Shown piece by piece: positions 54,137 through 63,646 of a stretch of DNA of 64,000 nt. Numbering within the stretch: the stretch's first letter is position 1; every line of letters starts with the position of its first letter. Under the pieces are notes generated by a model. That model was not told the DNA's origin. It searched no databases and was given only the letters and a program-made list of their open reading frames with translations. The translations under genes and the position numbers were made by a program. The DNA lies in assembly GCA_017468435.1 (NCBI GenBank), contig JAFUIP010000014.1, forward strand, positions 1 through 64,000, in the 5' to 3' direction. This DNA is from Bacteroidales bacterium (GTDB taxonomy: Bacteria; Bacteroidota; Bacteroidia; Bacteroidales; UBA1402).

Positions 54137-54667
54137 CTATGCCGTAATGACTTGATGCACCGAAACATCCCAAGGCTCAGCGGGTATTTCTGCGAGCATT
54201 TGGAAGGGATAGACAATGCCTATGAGCGGACATTGCAACTGAGGCAAAAGCCTGTCGTAGTAGCCTTTTCCACGTCCGAGGCGATTTCCCTTGGCATCGT
54301 AAGCCATGGCCGGAACTACAGCTAAATCGATGTTGGCGTAGTCGGAGAAATCGCAACCATCCGGCTCTTCGATGTTGAAAGGACCTCTTCGCATGGGCGT
54401 CTCCGAAGTGTAGAGACGCAAGACAAGCTGTTCGCCCTGAACAACGGGCAGGAGGAGGCGCTTGCCTGCGGCAAGCGCCTCCTCCCTCAATATCTCAGTC
54501 TGCACTTCGTCCGCAAGCGCAGCATACAAAAGCACGGTTTTTGCCGCCTTCCATTCGGGCAGTTGCATCACGCGGGCACAAATCTCGACCGACCAGGCTC
54601 GCAAGTCTTCGGCCCGGGACTCCGCTTTCATGCGACGGATATAGGCTCGCAACTCAGTTTTCGTCAT
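54137..54667 (-). CDS. 5-formyltetrahydrofolate cyclo-ligase
   Basis: 176 residues from ATG 54667 (an ATG three codons up overlaps further into the protease gene). Family blocks: LLYAALADEVQTEILREEAL, FNIEEPDGCDF and the hallmark VVPAMAYDAKGNRLGRGKGYYDRLL. It converts 5-formyl-THF to 5,10-methenyl-THF. The coding strand contains a perfect 16-bp inverted repeat at 54451-54485. It overlaps the ctp stop by 14 bp. Confidence 0.93.
   Translation of the reverse strand: MTKTELRAYIRRMKAESRAEDLRAWSVEICARVMQLPEWKAAKTVLLYAALADEVQTEILREEALAAGKRLLLPVVQGEQLVLRLYTSETPMRRGPFNIEEPDGCDFSDYANIDLAVVPAMAYDAKGNRLGRGKGYYDRLLPQLQCPLIGIVYPFQMLAEIPAEPWDVSVHQVITA
54451..54485. repeat. Perfect 16-bp inverted repeat inside the cyclo-ligase gene
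   Basis: GGAGGAGGCGCTTGCC and its exact complement flank TGC. It encodes EEALAAGKRLLLP-like residues at a place where the family commonly has a Gly-Lys-hydrophobic run. The loop sequence TGC is also used by the hairpin at 54088-54114. Confidence 0.85.
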
Positions 54668-56294
54668 CGGCCACATTATTATCCATGGTCTGAATCAACT
54701 CAATGGCTTTGAGCAAAGTATCATCGTCTTCTTGCAACAATTCCCAGAAAATATCTTCGCCCATGGTATTGCGTGCAATGTAGGCATTCAATTGCAATTG
54801 AACTTCGTTCTTCACTTCGCGCACCTGACGAGCCGTAGAGGAAACGCCCTTTTCACGCGAATAGGCAACGAATTGCGAGAAAATATCTTCAGCCTGCAAA
54901 TGAGCTTTCAAAGCAGCCACCGTTTTCAAGGAAGCCATTTCATCGCGATGTGCATCCACATACGAAGCTGCAAAATTGTAAATCAGGTTCTTATTGGCCA
55001 CGTCCACAAACCAATCGTTCTGGTTGGAAGAGGTATCGAGCGGCACGAAATAATCGGGCAGAATACCGCCACCACCATATACTTTTCGTCCACCGAAAGT
55101 CTCGAAGCAAAGACTGTCATCTACATGGATGCTGTCTAAAGAGCCAAATTCCCCGCGTTCCCAACGATGCACGATATCCAATTCATAATCATCGAAATCG
55201 CCCTTGGTATAAGGCTTCTGTATGCTTCGTCCCGAAGGAATGTAATAATGCGCCACTGTCAGGCGGACAGCCGATTTATCTTTGAAAGGAATTTGCTGTT
55301 GCACAAGACCTTTGCCATAAGAACGACGTCCCACGATGTAACCACGGTCGTTGTCCTGAATAGAACCAGCCACAATTTCGCTGGCCGAAGCCGACCACTC
55401 GTCCATCAACACCACGATGGGCATATCCTTGAACGAGCCGCGTCCGTCGCTGAAACTTTCCTGACGAGGATACGATTTCCCCTCCACATAAAGCATAAGG
55501 CGATTCTTGGGCAAAAACTCGTTGAGCAAGGCCAAAGCCGAACCCATCAAGCCTCCGGGATTGCTGCGCAAGTCGAGAATGAGGCGGTCGCACTTGTCCT
55601 GAAGACGCAACTTTGCCATTTTATTCAGAAATTCGTCGTATGTAGTGCGCGAGAAATTGCCGATTTTGATGTAAGCAATGTTCTCTCCAATCTTGTACGA
55701 AGCATCAACACTGTTGAGCGGAATATCGTCGCGCGTAAGCGTGAAAGGAATGATGCCTTCCGTGCCACGACGCACAATGCCCACGTTTACTTTGGAATGC
55801 TTTTCGCCGCGAAGAGTACGCAACACGATGTCATTGTTGATTTTGTCGCCCACGAACAGACTGTCATCCACCGTAACAATGCAATCGCCCGCACGCATCC
55901 CGGCCTGCTCGGCGGGGCCACCGGTAATGACAGAAATAACACGAATCGTATCTTCGCGAATATTGAACTGAATGCCCACACCGCTGAACGAACCTTCCAT
56001 TTCTTCCATGGTTTTTTCCATTTCTTTGGCAGGAATATACACGGAGTGCGGATCAAGTTCCTTCAGCATATCGGGAATCATTTTTTCGATAATCTCTTCT
56101 GTATCTACATCTTCCACATATTTGGTATTGATAAGATTCAGCACCGCATCCAGCTTGTTGGAGGTCAGTTGCGATTTCAACACAGCCACTTGGCGATTGC
56201 TTTTTGAGACCTCGCGATGCAGACTACGTCCCAGCAACAAGCAAAGGACAATACAGAGAATAATCAGAATGGTGTTTTTAACAGAGTTCTTCAT
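54654..56294 (-). CDS. S41 C-terminal processing peptidase (CtpA/Prc-like)
   Basis: 546 residues. Membrane anchor or signal at 8-24 (TILIILCIVLCLLLGRSL). A PDZ domain at about 90-175 (SVIPAK-type EMEKTMEEMEGSFSGVGIQF, GGPAEQAGMRAGDCIVTVDD). The S41 catalytic part has Ser near 303 in LMDEWSASASEIVAGSIQ and Lys near 328 in RRSYGKGLVQQQ. It removes C-terminal tails of periplasmic proteins. Third of four genes in the operon M3 peptidase, dCMP deaminase, CtpA, cyclo-ligase. Confidence 0.93.
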   Translation of the reverse strand: MKNSVKNTILIILCIVLCLLLGRSLHREVSKSNRQVAVLKSQLTSNKLDAVLNLINTKYVEDVDTEEIIEKMIPDMLKELDPHSVYIPAKEMEKTMEEMEGSFSGVGIQFNIREDTIRVISVITGGPAEQAGMRAGDCIVTVDDSLFVGDKINNDIVLRTLRGEKHSKVNVGIVRRGTEGIIPFTLTRDDIPLNSVDASYKIGENIAYIKIGNFSRTTYDEFLNKMAKLRLQDKCDRLILDLRSNPGGLMGSALALLNEFLPKNRLMLYVEGKSYPRQESFSDGRGSFKDMPIVVLMDEWSASASEIVAGSIQDNDRGYIVGRRSYGKGLVQQQIPFKDKSAVRLTVAHYYIPSGRSIQKPYTKGDFDDYELDIVHRWERGEFGSLDSIHVDDSLCFETFGGRKVYGGGGILPDYFVPLDTSSNQNDWFVDVANKNLIYNFAASYVDAHRDEMASLKTVAALKAHLQAEDIFSQFVAYSREKGVSSTARQVREVKNEVQLQLNAYIARNTMGEDIFWELLQEDDDTLLKAIELIQTMDNNVADDEN

Positions 56295-56303
56295 GGTGTT
56301 ATA

Positions 56304-56729
56304 TTAAAGCGTTTTGTTGTCACAGAAATCCACTTGGATACCGGCTCTTTCGAGCAACTTCAAGCCATCGTCAATGTGATAAGGTTCGCCATAGACAACG
56401 CGCTTGATACCCGCTTGGATGATAAGTTTGGCACATTCTATGCAAGGACAAGCCGTCACGTAGATGGTGGCGCCATCGCTGCTGTTGTGCGAGCGGGCAA
56501 CCTTCGAAATGGCATTGGCCTCGGCATGAAGCACATAGGGTTTTGTCTTGTGGTTTTCGTCCTCGCAAATGTTTTCGAATCCGGAGGGCGTCCCATTGTA
56601 TCCGTCAGAAATGATGCGTTGATCTTTAACCATGATTGCACCCACCTGACGGCGGGTGCAATAGGAATTCTCGGCCCAAATCATGGCCATACGCATGTAT
56701 CTTTTGTCTAATGCTGACTGTTTACTCAT
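56304..56729 (-). CDS. dCMP deaminase (ComEB family)
   Basis: 141 residues. Zinc site: HAEANAISKVA and TACPCIECAKLII. Nucleotide-binding region NGTPSGFEN is intact. It deaminates dCMP to dUMP, feeding thymidylate synthesis. Note the pair of cytosine-nucleotide deaminases in this window (cdd at 39194). It overlaps the M3 peptidase stop by ATGA and is followed by CtpA after 9 bp. Confidence 0.93.
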   Translation of the reverse strand: MSKQSALDKRYMRMAMIWAENSYCTRRQVGAIMVKDQRIISDGYNGTPSGFENICEDENHKTKPYVLHAEANAISKVARSHNSSDGATIYVTACPCIECAKLIIQAGIKRVVYGEPYHIDDGLKLLERAGIQVDFCDNKTL

Positions 56730-58819
56730 TTGATAATTCCGTTATGACGCAACATGGCATCGATAGAAGCATCCTGTCCGCGGAACTGACGATACAATTC
56801 CTGAGGATCCTTGGTGTTGCCCTTCGACAAAATATTTTCGCGGAAAGAAGCAGCACGTTCGGTATCGAAAACATTCTTTTCCGTGTAATAATCGTAAGCA
56901 TCGAGCGCCAAGATTTCAGACCATTTGTAGCTGTAATAACCGGCAGCATAACCACCGCTGAACAAGTGAGTGAAAGCCGTACTCATGCAGCAACCTTCGG
57001 GCGAGGGCAATGAAACGGTCGTCTTCCAAGCTTCTTTTTCGAACGCCACCACATCGGCATCGAAAGGTTCGGTGATGGTATGATAAGCCATATCCAGGTA
57101 ACCAAAACTCAACTGACGACAGCAATTGCGAGCTACGTTAAAGTTGCCGGCATCTACAATCTTCTGAACCAATTCCATGGGAATCAATTCGTTGGTCTGG
57201 TAATGATAAGCAAATTCAGACAAGAATTCTTTTTCGAAGGCCCAGTTTTCCATAATCTGCGAAGGCAATTCCACGAAGTCGCGAGCCACGCTGGTACCGG
57301 CCAAAGAAGGATAAGTAACGTCAGAAAGCAAACCGTGCAAACCATGACCGAATTCGTGCAAGAAAGTGGTCACTTCGTCGAAGGTGAGCAAAGCGGGCTT
57401 ATCGGCGGTGGCAGGGCTAAAGTTCATCGTCAAGGTGATGAAGGGATATTCGCGCTTGCCATTGATGTTGCTCTGAGGCTTGATGTCGTTCATCCATGCA
57501 CCGGCGCGTTTGCTGTCGCGAGGGAAGAAATCGGTATAAACCACTGCGATAAATTCTCCGTTTTCATCGAAAACTTCGTAAGCATCTACCTCGTCGTTCC
57601 AAACTTGAATCTTATCGCATTTCTCGAAACGGATGCCGTACAATTTGTTGGCCAAACCGAAAACGCCCGATTTTACTTTTTCCAATTCGAAATAAGGACG
57701 CAGAATCTCGTCGTTGATATCGAAAAGTTCGGTTTGCAATTTGTTTGAATAATAAGACCAGTCCCAAGCTTCCAATTTGAAGGGCTTGGCTTCGGTTTTG
57801 TTGATAAATGCTTGAATAGCTTCGTGTTCCTTCACGTTTACATCGAAATAAGCTTCGCGCAGATTGTCGAGCATATTGTACACGTTTTCGCTGTTCTTAG
57901 CCATCTTGTCTTTCAAAGAATAAGAAGCATAATCCTTGTAACCGAACAAGTTAGCCAAAGCCAAACGCGTGTTCACGATTTCCTTGATCACAGAAGTATT
58001 GTCGAATTCTCCGCCCACGGCTCTGAGATTGTAAGCCTTGTACATTTCTTCGCGGAGCGCACGGTTGTCACAGTAAGTCATCACGCCGCTGTAGCTGGGA
58101 GCCGACAAATCGAAAACCCAACCTTCCAAACCTTTCTTCTGCGCCTTGGCAGCAGCCTTTTCCAACTCGCCTTCGGGCATGCCGGAAAGTTCTTTAATAT
58201 CAGTAATATGCTTAGAAAAAGCATTGGTGGCTTTCAGCGCATTCTGGCCAAAAGTCATGGTCAACTGGCTCAGTTTGGCACGCAATTCACGATATTTTTC
58301 GCGTTCTTCGCCCTGCAAGGTGGCGCCGCTGTTCAGGAAGGAATCGTAAGATTCTTCTACCAAACGGAGTTGTTCGGCATTCAAACCGAGCTGATTGCGT
58401 TGTTCGTAAACGGCTTTTACGCGGGCAAAGAGCTTTTCGTTCAATGTGATATTGCTGTAATGTTCCGAAATAAGGGGCATCAATTCGCCTTCCACTGCCA
58501 TCAATTCGTCGGTCATTTCGCTGTTGGTATAGGTACCGAAAACGGCAGAAACCTTACCCAAAATATCGCCCGATTCTTCGAAAGCAACGATGGTATTTTC
58601 AAAAGTAGGAGCCTCAGGATTATTGACAATCGCTTCAATTTCAGCGTTCTGTTGCTTCATACCTTCCAAATAGGCAGGCTTGAAATGCTCAGTTTTAACT
58701 TCAGCAAAAGGAGGCGTTTCACGATACGTGGTATATTCCTTCAAGAATGGATTGCTTTCACCGCAAGACGCCAAAGTGGCAACAAGTGCAGTCATAAATA
58801 CTAAATGTTTGATTTTCAT
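56726..58819 (-). CDS. M3-family zinc peptidase (peptidyl-dipeptidase Dcp/oligopeptidase A-like), lipoprotein
   Basis: 697 residues from ATG 58819. An upstream in-frame ATG (58882) would place 21 extra residues before the signal. Lipobox VATLASCGES. Zinc motif HEFGHGLHGLL (HExxH) near 479-483, with the third ligand in the C-terminal region. It cleaves dipeptides or oligopeptides in the periplasm. The promoter is unclear: a TACTTTCG box (58860-58867, reverse) is one base from consensus. Confidence 0.93.
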   Translation of the reverse strand: MKIKHLVFMTALVATLASCGESNPFLKEYTTYRETPPFAEVKTEHFKPAYLEGMKQQNAEIEAIVNNPEAPTFENTIVAFEESGDILGKVSAVFGTYTNSEMTDELMAVEGELMPLISEHYSNITLNEKLFARVKAVYEQRNQLGLNAEQLRLVEESYDSFLNSGATLQGEEREKYRELRAKLSQLTMTFGQNALKATNAFSKHITDIKELSGMPEGELEKAAAKAQKKGLEGWVFDLSAPSYSGVMTYCDNRALREEMYKAYNLRAVGGEFDNTSVIKEIVNTRLALANLFGYKDYASYSLKDKMAKNSENVYNMLDNLREAYFDVNVKEHEAIQAFINKTEAKPFKLEAWDWSYYSNKLQTELFDINDEILRPYFELEKVKSGVFGLANKLYGIRFEKCDKIQVWNDEVDAYEVFDENGEFIAVVYTDFFPRDSKRAGAWMNDIKPQSNINGKREYPFITLTMNFSPATADKPALLTFDEVTTFLHEFGHGLHGLLSDVTYPSLAGTSVARDFVELPSQIMENWAFEKEFLSEFAYHYQTNELIPMELVQKIVDAGNFNVARNCCRQLSFGYLDMAYHTITEPFDADVVAFEKEAWKTTVSLPSPEGCCMSTAFTHLFSGGYAAGYYSYKWSEILALDAYDYYTEKNVFDTERAASFRENILSKGNTKDPQELYRQFRGQDASIDAMLRHNGIIK

Positions 58820-58890
58820 ATAAATAAGATTAGAATAATTGACTAAAAAATATTTTTCGCGAAAGTAGTACAACTTTTTCAATCTTGACT

Positions 58891-58898
58891 TACTTTTG
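58891..58898 (+). promoter_or_regulatory. -7 element for marC
   Basis: TACTTTTG fits TAnnTTTG; predicted start near 58905, leader about 34 nt before ATG 58939. No TTG at -33. Confidence 0.5.
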
Positions 58899-58938
58899 CC
58901 GAAAATTATGACTTGTCTTTTTTAAAAAATTAGAGATT

Positions 58939-59517
58939 ATGATTGTGAACATTAAAGAGATTTTGGGAGCCTTCGTTGTACTCTTCGCTATTTTTGATAT
59001 TTTCGGCTCAATTCCCATCATCATCGACATCAAACAGAAAAGAGGCGAAATTCCTGCCATGAAGGTCGCCACCATTTCCCTGATTATTGCCACCATTTTC
59101 TTGTTTATCGGTGACTATATCCTTTCTCTGTTCGGTGTTGATATTCAATCATTTGCTATCGCCGGTGCCATCGTTATCTTCGCTGTCGGCATCGAGATGA
59201 TTTTCGATATACAGGTATTTCACTACGAAAATTCACCCGAAGGCATGTCAACCATGGTGCCACTGGTATTCCCACTTATCTGTGGAGCCGGTTCGTTCAC
59301 GACCCTCATTTCTCTGAAAGCCGAGTACGCCACCATCAACATTTTGATTGCCCTGGTAGCCAACATGATTGTTATCTACTTAGTGCTCAAGCTGCTGCAC
59401 ACTTTCGAACGTGTTCTCGGAAAGGGCGGTATCTACATTTCACGTAAGTTCTTCGGCATCATTCTGTTGGCCATTTCTGTGAAGCTTTTCGCCTCCAACA
59501 TCGGCCAATTATTCTAA
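58939..59517 (+). CDS. MarC-family integral membrane protein
   Basis: 192 residues with about six hydrophobic segments. MarC family blocks include FVVLFAIFDIFGSIPIIIDI near the start and TMVPLVFPLICGAGSFTTLI. No transport substrate is established for MarC. The 3' end overlaps rmuC, which runs convergently, by 9 bp. Confidence 0.9.
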   Translation: MIVNIKEILGAFVVLFAIFDIFGSIPIIIDIKQKRGEIPAMKVATISLIIATIFLFIGDYILSLFGVDIQSFAIAGAIVIFAVGIEMIFDIQVFHYENSPEGMSTMVPLVFPLICGAGSFTTLISLKAEYATINILIALVANMIVIYLVLKLLHTFERVLGKGGIYISRKFFGIILLAISVKLFASNIGQLF

Positions 59518-60801
59518 TCTCAGGTCTTCGCCGTTGATGTCTATAATCTGATCGGCCTGATCGAGTTCAATGCTTTGCACACCACGGAGTTTTCTTTCGA
59601 TGGCGCGTGAGCGTGTACCCACTAATTTGTCCATTTCCTGGTCGAGTTGCTTGATGCGGTCTTGCGCCTTTTTGAACACGGCACCGAAAGTTTCGAACTC
59701 CGTCTTCACGGCCGACAAGGTTTTCCATACTTCATCGCTGCGTTTCTGTATTTGGAGCGTGCGGAAGCCCATCTGCAAAGCATTCAGCATAGCCGCCATG
59801 GTAGAAGGTCCGGCAATGTTCACCGCATAATCGCGCTGTAGGACTTCGATAAGATTACGATTCACCACTTCGGCATACAAACCTTCGAAAGGCAAGAACA
59901 AGATGGCAAAATTGGTGGTATATGGTGGTTCCACATACTTCTCGCGAATGCTCTTGGCCGATTGTTTGATAAAGGTTTCCAACTGCTTAAAGGCCGCATC
60001 GATTTGATTTTTGTCGCCGGTGAGATAGGCATCTTGCAAGGCAGCATAGGTTTCGCCCGGAAACTTGGCATCGATAGGCAGATACACCATTTCATCCTTG
60101 CTCGCGCCCGGCAACTTGATGGCAAATTCCACCCTTTCGCTGCTTCCCGGACGCGTGGCCACATCCTTGTCGTATTGGTCGGACGTGAGAATCTCCTGCA
60201 AAATGGCATCCAGCTGAATTTCGCCCACGATACCGCGCGTCTTGGTGTTCGACAAAACTTTCTTCAAGTCGCCCACGCTGGTGGCAATGTGTTGCATTTC
60301 GCCCAAACCCTTGTAAACCTGCTCCAAGCGTTCGCTCACCATTTTGAAAGAATTCGTCATCTTTTCATCGAGCGTCTTTTGCAGCTTTTCATCGACAGTT
60401 TGCTGAATATCACCCAGTTTCTTTTCATTAGACGACTGTATTTCGCGCAGACGGTTGTCCACGCTGTTGCGAAGTGTTTCCAAGCGATTTTCGGTGCTTT
60501 CCTGTAATTGCTGCACACGCTGGCTCATGTCCTTCAAGTTTTCACGTTGCGCCTTCGACGACAAATCCTGTGCCCCCATCAAAGCCTGGCCCAAAGCCGT
60601 CATCTGCGAAGAAACATTATTGGTAATCTCCTGACGCAATGCGCTTTGTTCCTTCATCAGAGCATCCGAAAGACCCTTCAACAACTGGGTTCCGATTTCA
60701 TCTACCAAAGGCTGCGTATCAAGTTTCTTAAAACCTTTTACCAACACGAGAACCATCAAAACAACCAGCACGACCAGAACGGCCAAAATAATGTAATCCA
60801 T
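59509..60801 (-). CDS. rmuC: DNA recombination protein RmuC
   Basis: 430 residues. N-terminal transmembrane segment (IILAVLVVLVVLMVLVLVKG), long coiled coil (about 60-180), then the RmuC nuclease-like domain (TRGIVGEIQLDAILQEIL, PIDAKFPGETYAAL, NFAILFLPFEGLYAEVVNRN). RmuC limits inversions at short inverted repeats in E. coli and other hosts. That is notable in a window with an invertible promoter, though a direct link is speculative. Confidence 0.92.
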   Translation of the reverse strand: MDYIILAVLVVLVVLMVLVLVKGFKKLDTQPLVDEIGTQLLKGLSDALMKEQSALRQEITNNVSSQMTALGQALMGAQDLSSKAQRENLKDMSQRVQQLQESTENRLETLRNSVDNRLREIQSSNEKKLGDIQQTVDEKLQKTLDEKMTNSFKMVSERLEQVYKGLGEMQHIATSVGDLKKVLSNTKTRGIVGEIQLDAILQEILTSDQYDKDVATRPGSSERVEFAIKLPGASKDEMVYLPIDAKFPGETYAALQDAYLTGDKNQIDAAFKQLETFIKQSAKSIREKYVEPPYTTNFAILFLPFEGLYAEVVNRNLIEVLQRDYAVNIAGPSTMAAMLNALQMGFRTLQIQKRSDEVWKTLSAVKTEFETFGAVFKKAQDRIKQLDQEMDKLVGTRSRAIERKLRGVQSIELDQADQIIDINGEDLRLE

Positions 60802-60840
60802 ATCATTAGCTTTTATTCGACATCAACAATTGAGAATGCG

Positions 60841-60873
60841 CAAATATAGTGAAAGGCGAGCGCAGAAAAGCAA
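60841..60873 (-). promoter_or_regulatory. Promoter of rmuC
   Basis: Reverse strand: TTG within TTTG (about 60874-60871), 22 bp spacer, TATATTTG (60848-60841). It lies 40 bp upstream of the rmuC start. Confidence 0.65.
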
Positions 60874-60923
60874 ACTTGCTTGATTTTTATGCCGAGCCGC
60901 ATCCTTTATTCTATAAATGTAGC

Positions 60924-60967
60924 AAAAAATTCGGCGGGGACAAGCCTTCGCCAAGACCTGTCCCCGC
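60924..60967 (-). terminator. Terminator of the acyl-CoA ligase gene
   Basis: Nine-bp perfect stem GCGGGGACA / TGTCCCCGC around a 16-base loop, with TTTTTT on the reverse strand. It is 57 bp after the ligase stop. Confidence 0.75.
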
Positions 60968-61023
60968 ACCACTCTTTTAATTTCCATTCAATTCAAATGC
61001 TCTCTTCCCAGAGATTTTTCTAA

Positions 61024-62658
61024 TTACTTATATAAGAAACGTTTAATACTACGTTTCGGGGTTTTTTCAAATTCATTTTCAACCAATTCCACCGACTTGA
61101 TCTGGCAGTAGTTGGGCACCATCTTGTTCACGGCCAAACGACTCTGTTCCATCAAAGCTTTCAAATCGGTGTCGCCGGCAGCTTCATAATCGGGATAAAC
61201 CAGAGCTACCAAGTTGCCATCGCGCTGCAATACGATAGATTCCACCACCATAGGCATTGCATTAATCTTGTCTTCCAATTCTTCGGGATAAATATTCTGA
61301 CCCGAAGGACCCAGAATCATATTCTTGCTACGACCCTTTATAAATAGGTTGCCTTTTTTATCGACAATACCCAAGTCGCCGGTACGCAACCATCCATCTT
61401 CGGTAAGCACAGCCTTCGTAGCGGAAGGATTCTTGTAGTAACCCTGCATCACGTGCGCACCCTTTACCATGATTTCGCCCACTTCCTTATTAGGATTCGA
61501 TGAATCGATCTTCAATTCCATGCGATCAACAATGGCACCGCAAGAACCTTTCTTGAATTCGCTCCAATCTTTATAGGTGATAAGAGGGGCACATTCGGTC
61601 ATACCATAACCCACGCAATAGGGGAACTTAATGTCCTTCAAGCAGTTTTCAACTTCGGTAGAAAGAGCCGCACCACCCACGATAAGGTAACGCAGATTGC
61701 CACCGAACGTAGTCAGCAATTTACTCTTGATAGTATTCTTGATAATGCGGCCGATACCGGGAATGTGCCACAAAATCTTCATGATGGGCTTGTTGATCTT
61801 GGGGAGTACAGCCTTCTTGAAAATCTTTTCGATCACCAAAGGCACTGTCAGGAACATAAAAGGCTTCACCTCGGCAAATGCCTTCATCAGCACAGGAGCT
61901 GCAGGCGTTTTACTCAAGAAATACACATGAGCGCCACCTGAAACGGGATAGATAAATTCAAATTCCAGACCGAACATATGAGCCAAGGGCAACATCGACA
62001 CCAAGGTGTCTCCCGGTTTGATAATCACGGTTTCCAAAGCATATTGCGTATTGGAGCTGATGTTTTCGTATGTAATCATCACACCCTTAGGATCGCTGGT
62101 GGTTCCTGAAGTATAATTGATCAAGCACAAATCTTCTTGGTTATCCTTCGGAAAATCAACATCTTCTTTGCTGATGCCATTAGGATATTTTGCCTTGAAA
62201 TCAGCATCCCAATTGGCATGAGCCGCAGCAATCTGTTCATCGCGAGAGTGAAGCAAGCTGAAATCCTTCATAGAGATAATGGCGTGCAAGGCAGGCATTT
62301 CTTCAGGATTCAAGGTGCTGAAAATACGAGGATTAACAATAAACAACTTAGCTTCTGAGTGATTTACCAAGCCATGAATGCTTTCGGGCTTAAAATCGGG
62401 CAAAATAGACACCACCACACCTCTACAAGCTGCAACCGCCATGAAACTCAAAGCCCAGTTGGCACAGTTACCGGAGCAAAGCGCAATTTTATCACCTTTG
62501 TGCACGCCTATAGAGTCGAAAAATACGTGCAAGCGATAAATCTCTTTCGAAAAAGTAGCATAAGTGAGATGTGTATCTCCGTCAATGTCGCTCATGACGG
62601 GCTTGTCCCAATAAGACTTGATGGATTCTTCCAAATAAGCCAAGAAATGTTTACTCAT
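61024..62658 (-). CDS. Long-chain fatty acid-CoA ligase (AMP-forming)
   Basis: 544 residues. AMP-binding P-loop-like motif INYTSGTTSDPKGVMITYEN, linker CVGYGMTECAPLITY, motif GWLRTGDLGIVDKKGNL, and a C-terminal catalytic Lys region (KTPKRSIKRFLYK). It adenylates and thioesterifies long-chain fatty acids for membrane-lipid or degradative use. Chain-length preference is not visible in sequence. It has its own consensus promoter. Confidence 0.92.
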   Translation of the reverse strand: MSKHFLAYLEESIKSYWDKPVMSDIDGDTHLTYATFSKEIYRLHVFFDSIGVHKGDKIALCSGNCANWALSFMAVAACRGVVVSILPDFKPESIHGLVNHSEAKLFIVNPRIFSTLNPEEMPALHAIISMKDFSLLHSRDEQIAAAHANWDADFKAKYPNGISKEDVDFPKDNQEDLCLINYTSGTTSDPKGVMITYENISSNTQYALETVIIKPGDTLVSMLPLAHMFGLEFEFIYPVSGGAHVYFLSKTPAAPVLMKAFAEVKPFMFLTVPLVIEKIFKKAVLPKINKPIMKILWHIPGIGRIIKNTIKSKLLTTFGGNLRYLIVGGAALSTEVENCLKDIKFPYCVGYGMTECAPLITYKDWSEFKKGSCGAIVDRMELKIDSSNPNKEVGEIMVKGAHVMQGYYKNPSATKAVLTEDGWLRTGDLGIVDKKGNLFIKGRSKNMILGPSGQNIYPEELEDKINAMPMVVESIVLQRDGNLVALVYPDYEAAGDTDLKALMEQSRLAVNKMVPNYCQIKSVELVENEFEKTPKRSIKRFLYK

Positions 62659-62700
62659 AAATCTTCAATATATATGATTCTGTTAGCAAAAATTGATGCG

Positions 62701-62731
62701 CAAAAGTAGTACCCTGCTCGGGTATGAACAA
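62701..62731 (-). promoter_or_regulatory. Promoter of the acyl-CoA ligase gene
   Basis: Reverse strand: TTG (62731-62729), 20 bp spacer, TACTTTTG (62708-62701). Full consensus; leader about 36 nt. Confidence 0.75.
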
Positions 62732-62808
62732 GATGCTCGTAGGCAATTGTGAGAAAATATCCTATAAAGTGGTAAAAATTCTTATTTTGGGATAAATGAA
62801 CTTCCGTT

Positions 62809-62841
62809 TTGATGTTTTCATCGATAAAAATTGTAGTTTTG
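62809..62841 (+). promoter_or_regulatory. Promoter of rubrerythrin
   Basis: TTTG at 62809-62812, 21 bp spacer, TAGTTTTG at 62834-62841. It supports ATG 62874, since the in-frame ATG at 62796 is upstream of the promoter. Confidence 0.7.
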
Positions 62842-62873
62842 CAACGAATTGTATCACTATTAATTTATCTAGT

Positions 62874-63446
62874 ATGAGTATCAAAGGAACAAAAACCGAA
62901 CAGAATTTGCTGAAGGCTTTCGCAGGTGAATCACAAGCCCGCACTCGTTACGACTATTTTGCCAGTGTAGCAAAAAAAGAAGGATATGAACAAATTTGTG
63001 GCATTTTCCAAGAAACGGCTCTGAACGAAAAAGAACACGCAAAAGTATTCTTCAAGTTCTTGGAAGGTGGCGATGTTACCATCACGGCTGCTTATCCTGC
63101 CGGTAAAATCGGTACCACCATCGAAAACCTGGAAGCTGCTGCCAACGGTGAAAACGAAGAATGGAGCATTCTCTATCCCGAATTTGCCAAAGTGGCCGAT
63201 GAAGAAGGTTTCCCCGAAATTGCCGAACGTTTCCGTCAGATTGCAACCGTAGAGGCTCATCACGAAGAACGCTATCGCAAATTGCTGAAGAACGTGTTGG
63301 AACATACCGTATTCAAAAAAGACGGTAAGGTATTCTGGAAATGTCGCAACTGCGGTTTCGTTACCGAAGACATCGAAGCGCCTCAATTATGCCCCGCTTG
63401 CAAGCATGCACAAGCTCACTTCGAATTGTTGGCCGACAATTTCTAA
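62874..63446 (+). CDS. rbr: Rubrerythrin
   Basis: 190 residues from ATG 62874. The di-iron four-helix domain has its ligands in [34 protein letters not shown] and [15 protein letters not shown]. The C-terminal rubredoxin domain has CRNCGFV and [11 protein letters not shown] (two CxxC). It reduces hydrogen peroxide in anaerobes. No partner (reverse rubrerythrin or rubredoxin reductase) is adjacent. Confidence 0.95.
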   Translation: MSIKGTKTEQNLLKAFAGESQARTRYDYFASVAKKEGYEQICGIFQETALNEKEHAKVFFKFLEGGDVTITAAYPAGKIGTTIENLEAAANGENEEWSILYPEFAKVADEEGFPEIAERFRQIATVEAHHEERYRKLLKNVLEHTVFKKDGKVFWKCRNCGFVTEDIEAPQLCPACKHAQAHFELLADNF

Positions 63447-63502
63447 ATTGCATGGTCTTCAGACCAAAAAGACGCTCGGCCGTCAAGTTGCAACAAACCA
63501 TA

Positions 63503-63536
63503 AGCGAGTCGCTTTGCAGCGACTCGCTGCTTTTCT
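63503..63536 (+). terminator. Terminator of rubrerythrin
   Basis: Eleven-bp perfect stem AGCGAGTCGCT / AGCGACTCGCT, loop TTGC, tail TGCTTTTCT. It follows a smaller hairpin (GGTCTTCAGACC) near 63451. Confidence 0.8.
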
Positions 63537-63595
63537 AAATCCAATCTGTCCGACCATCAAAAACACCTAATATAATACAAATAATGTAATTTTAT

Positions 63596-63626
63596 TTTGC
63601 TTTTGGGAATTTTTATATCATCTTTG
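63596..63626 (+). promoter_or_regulatory. Probable promoter of the second toxin-antitoxin pair
   Basis: TTTG at 63596-63599, 19 bp spacer, CATCTTTG at 63619-63626 (one mismatch to TAnnTTTG). The leader is about 15 nt. Confidence 0.45.
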
Positions 63627-63646
63627 CACACCAAAACCTTGAACGA

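Noticed and set aside
62796..62873. Upstream ATG of rubrerythrin
   Set aside because: It lies before the promoter and adds residues not found in rubrerythrins.
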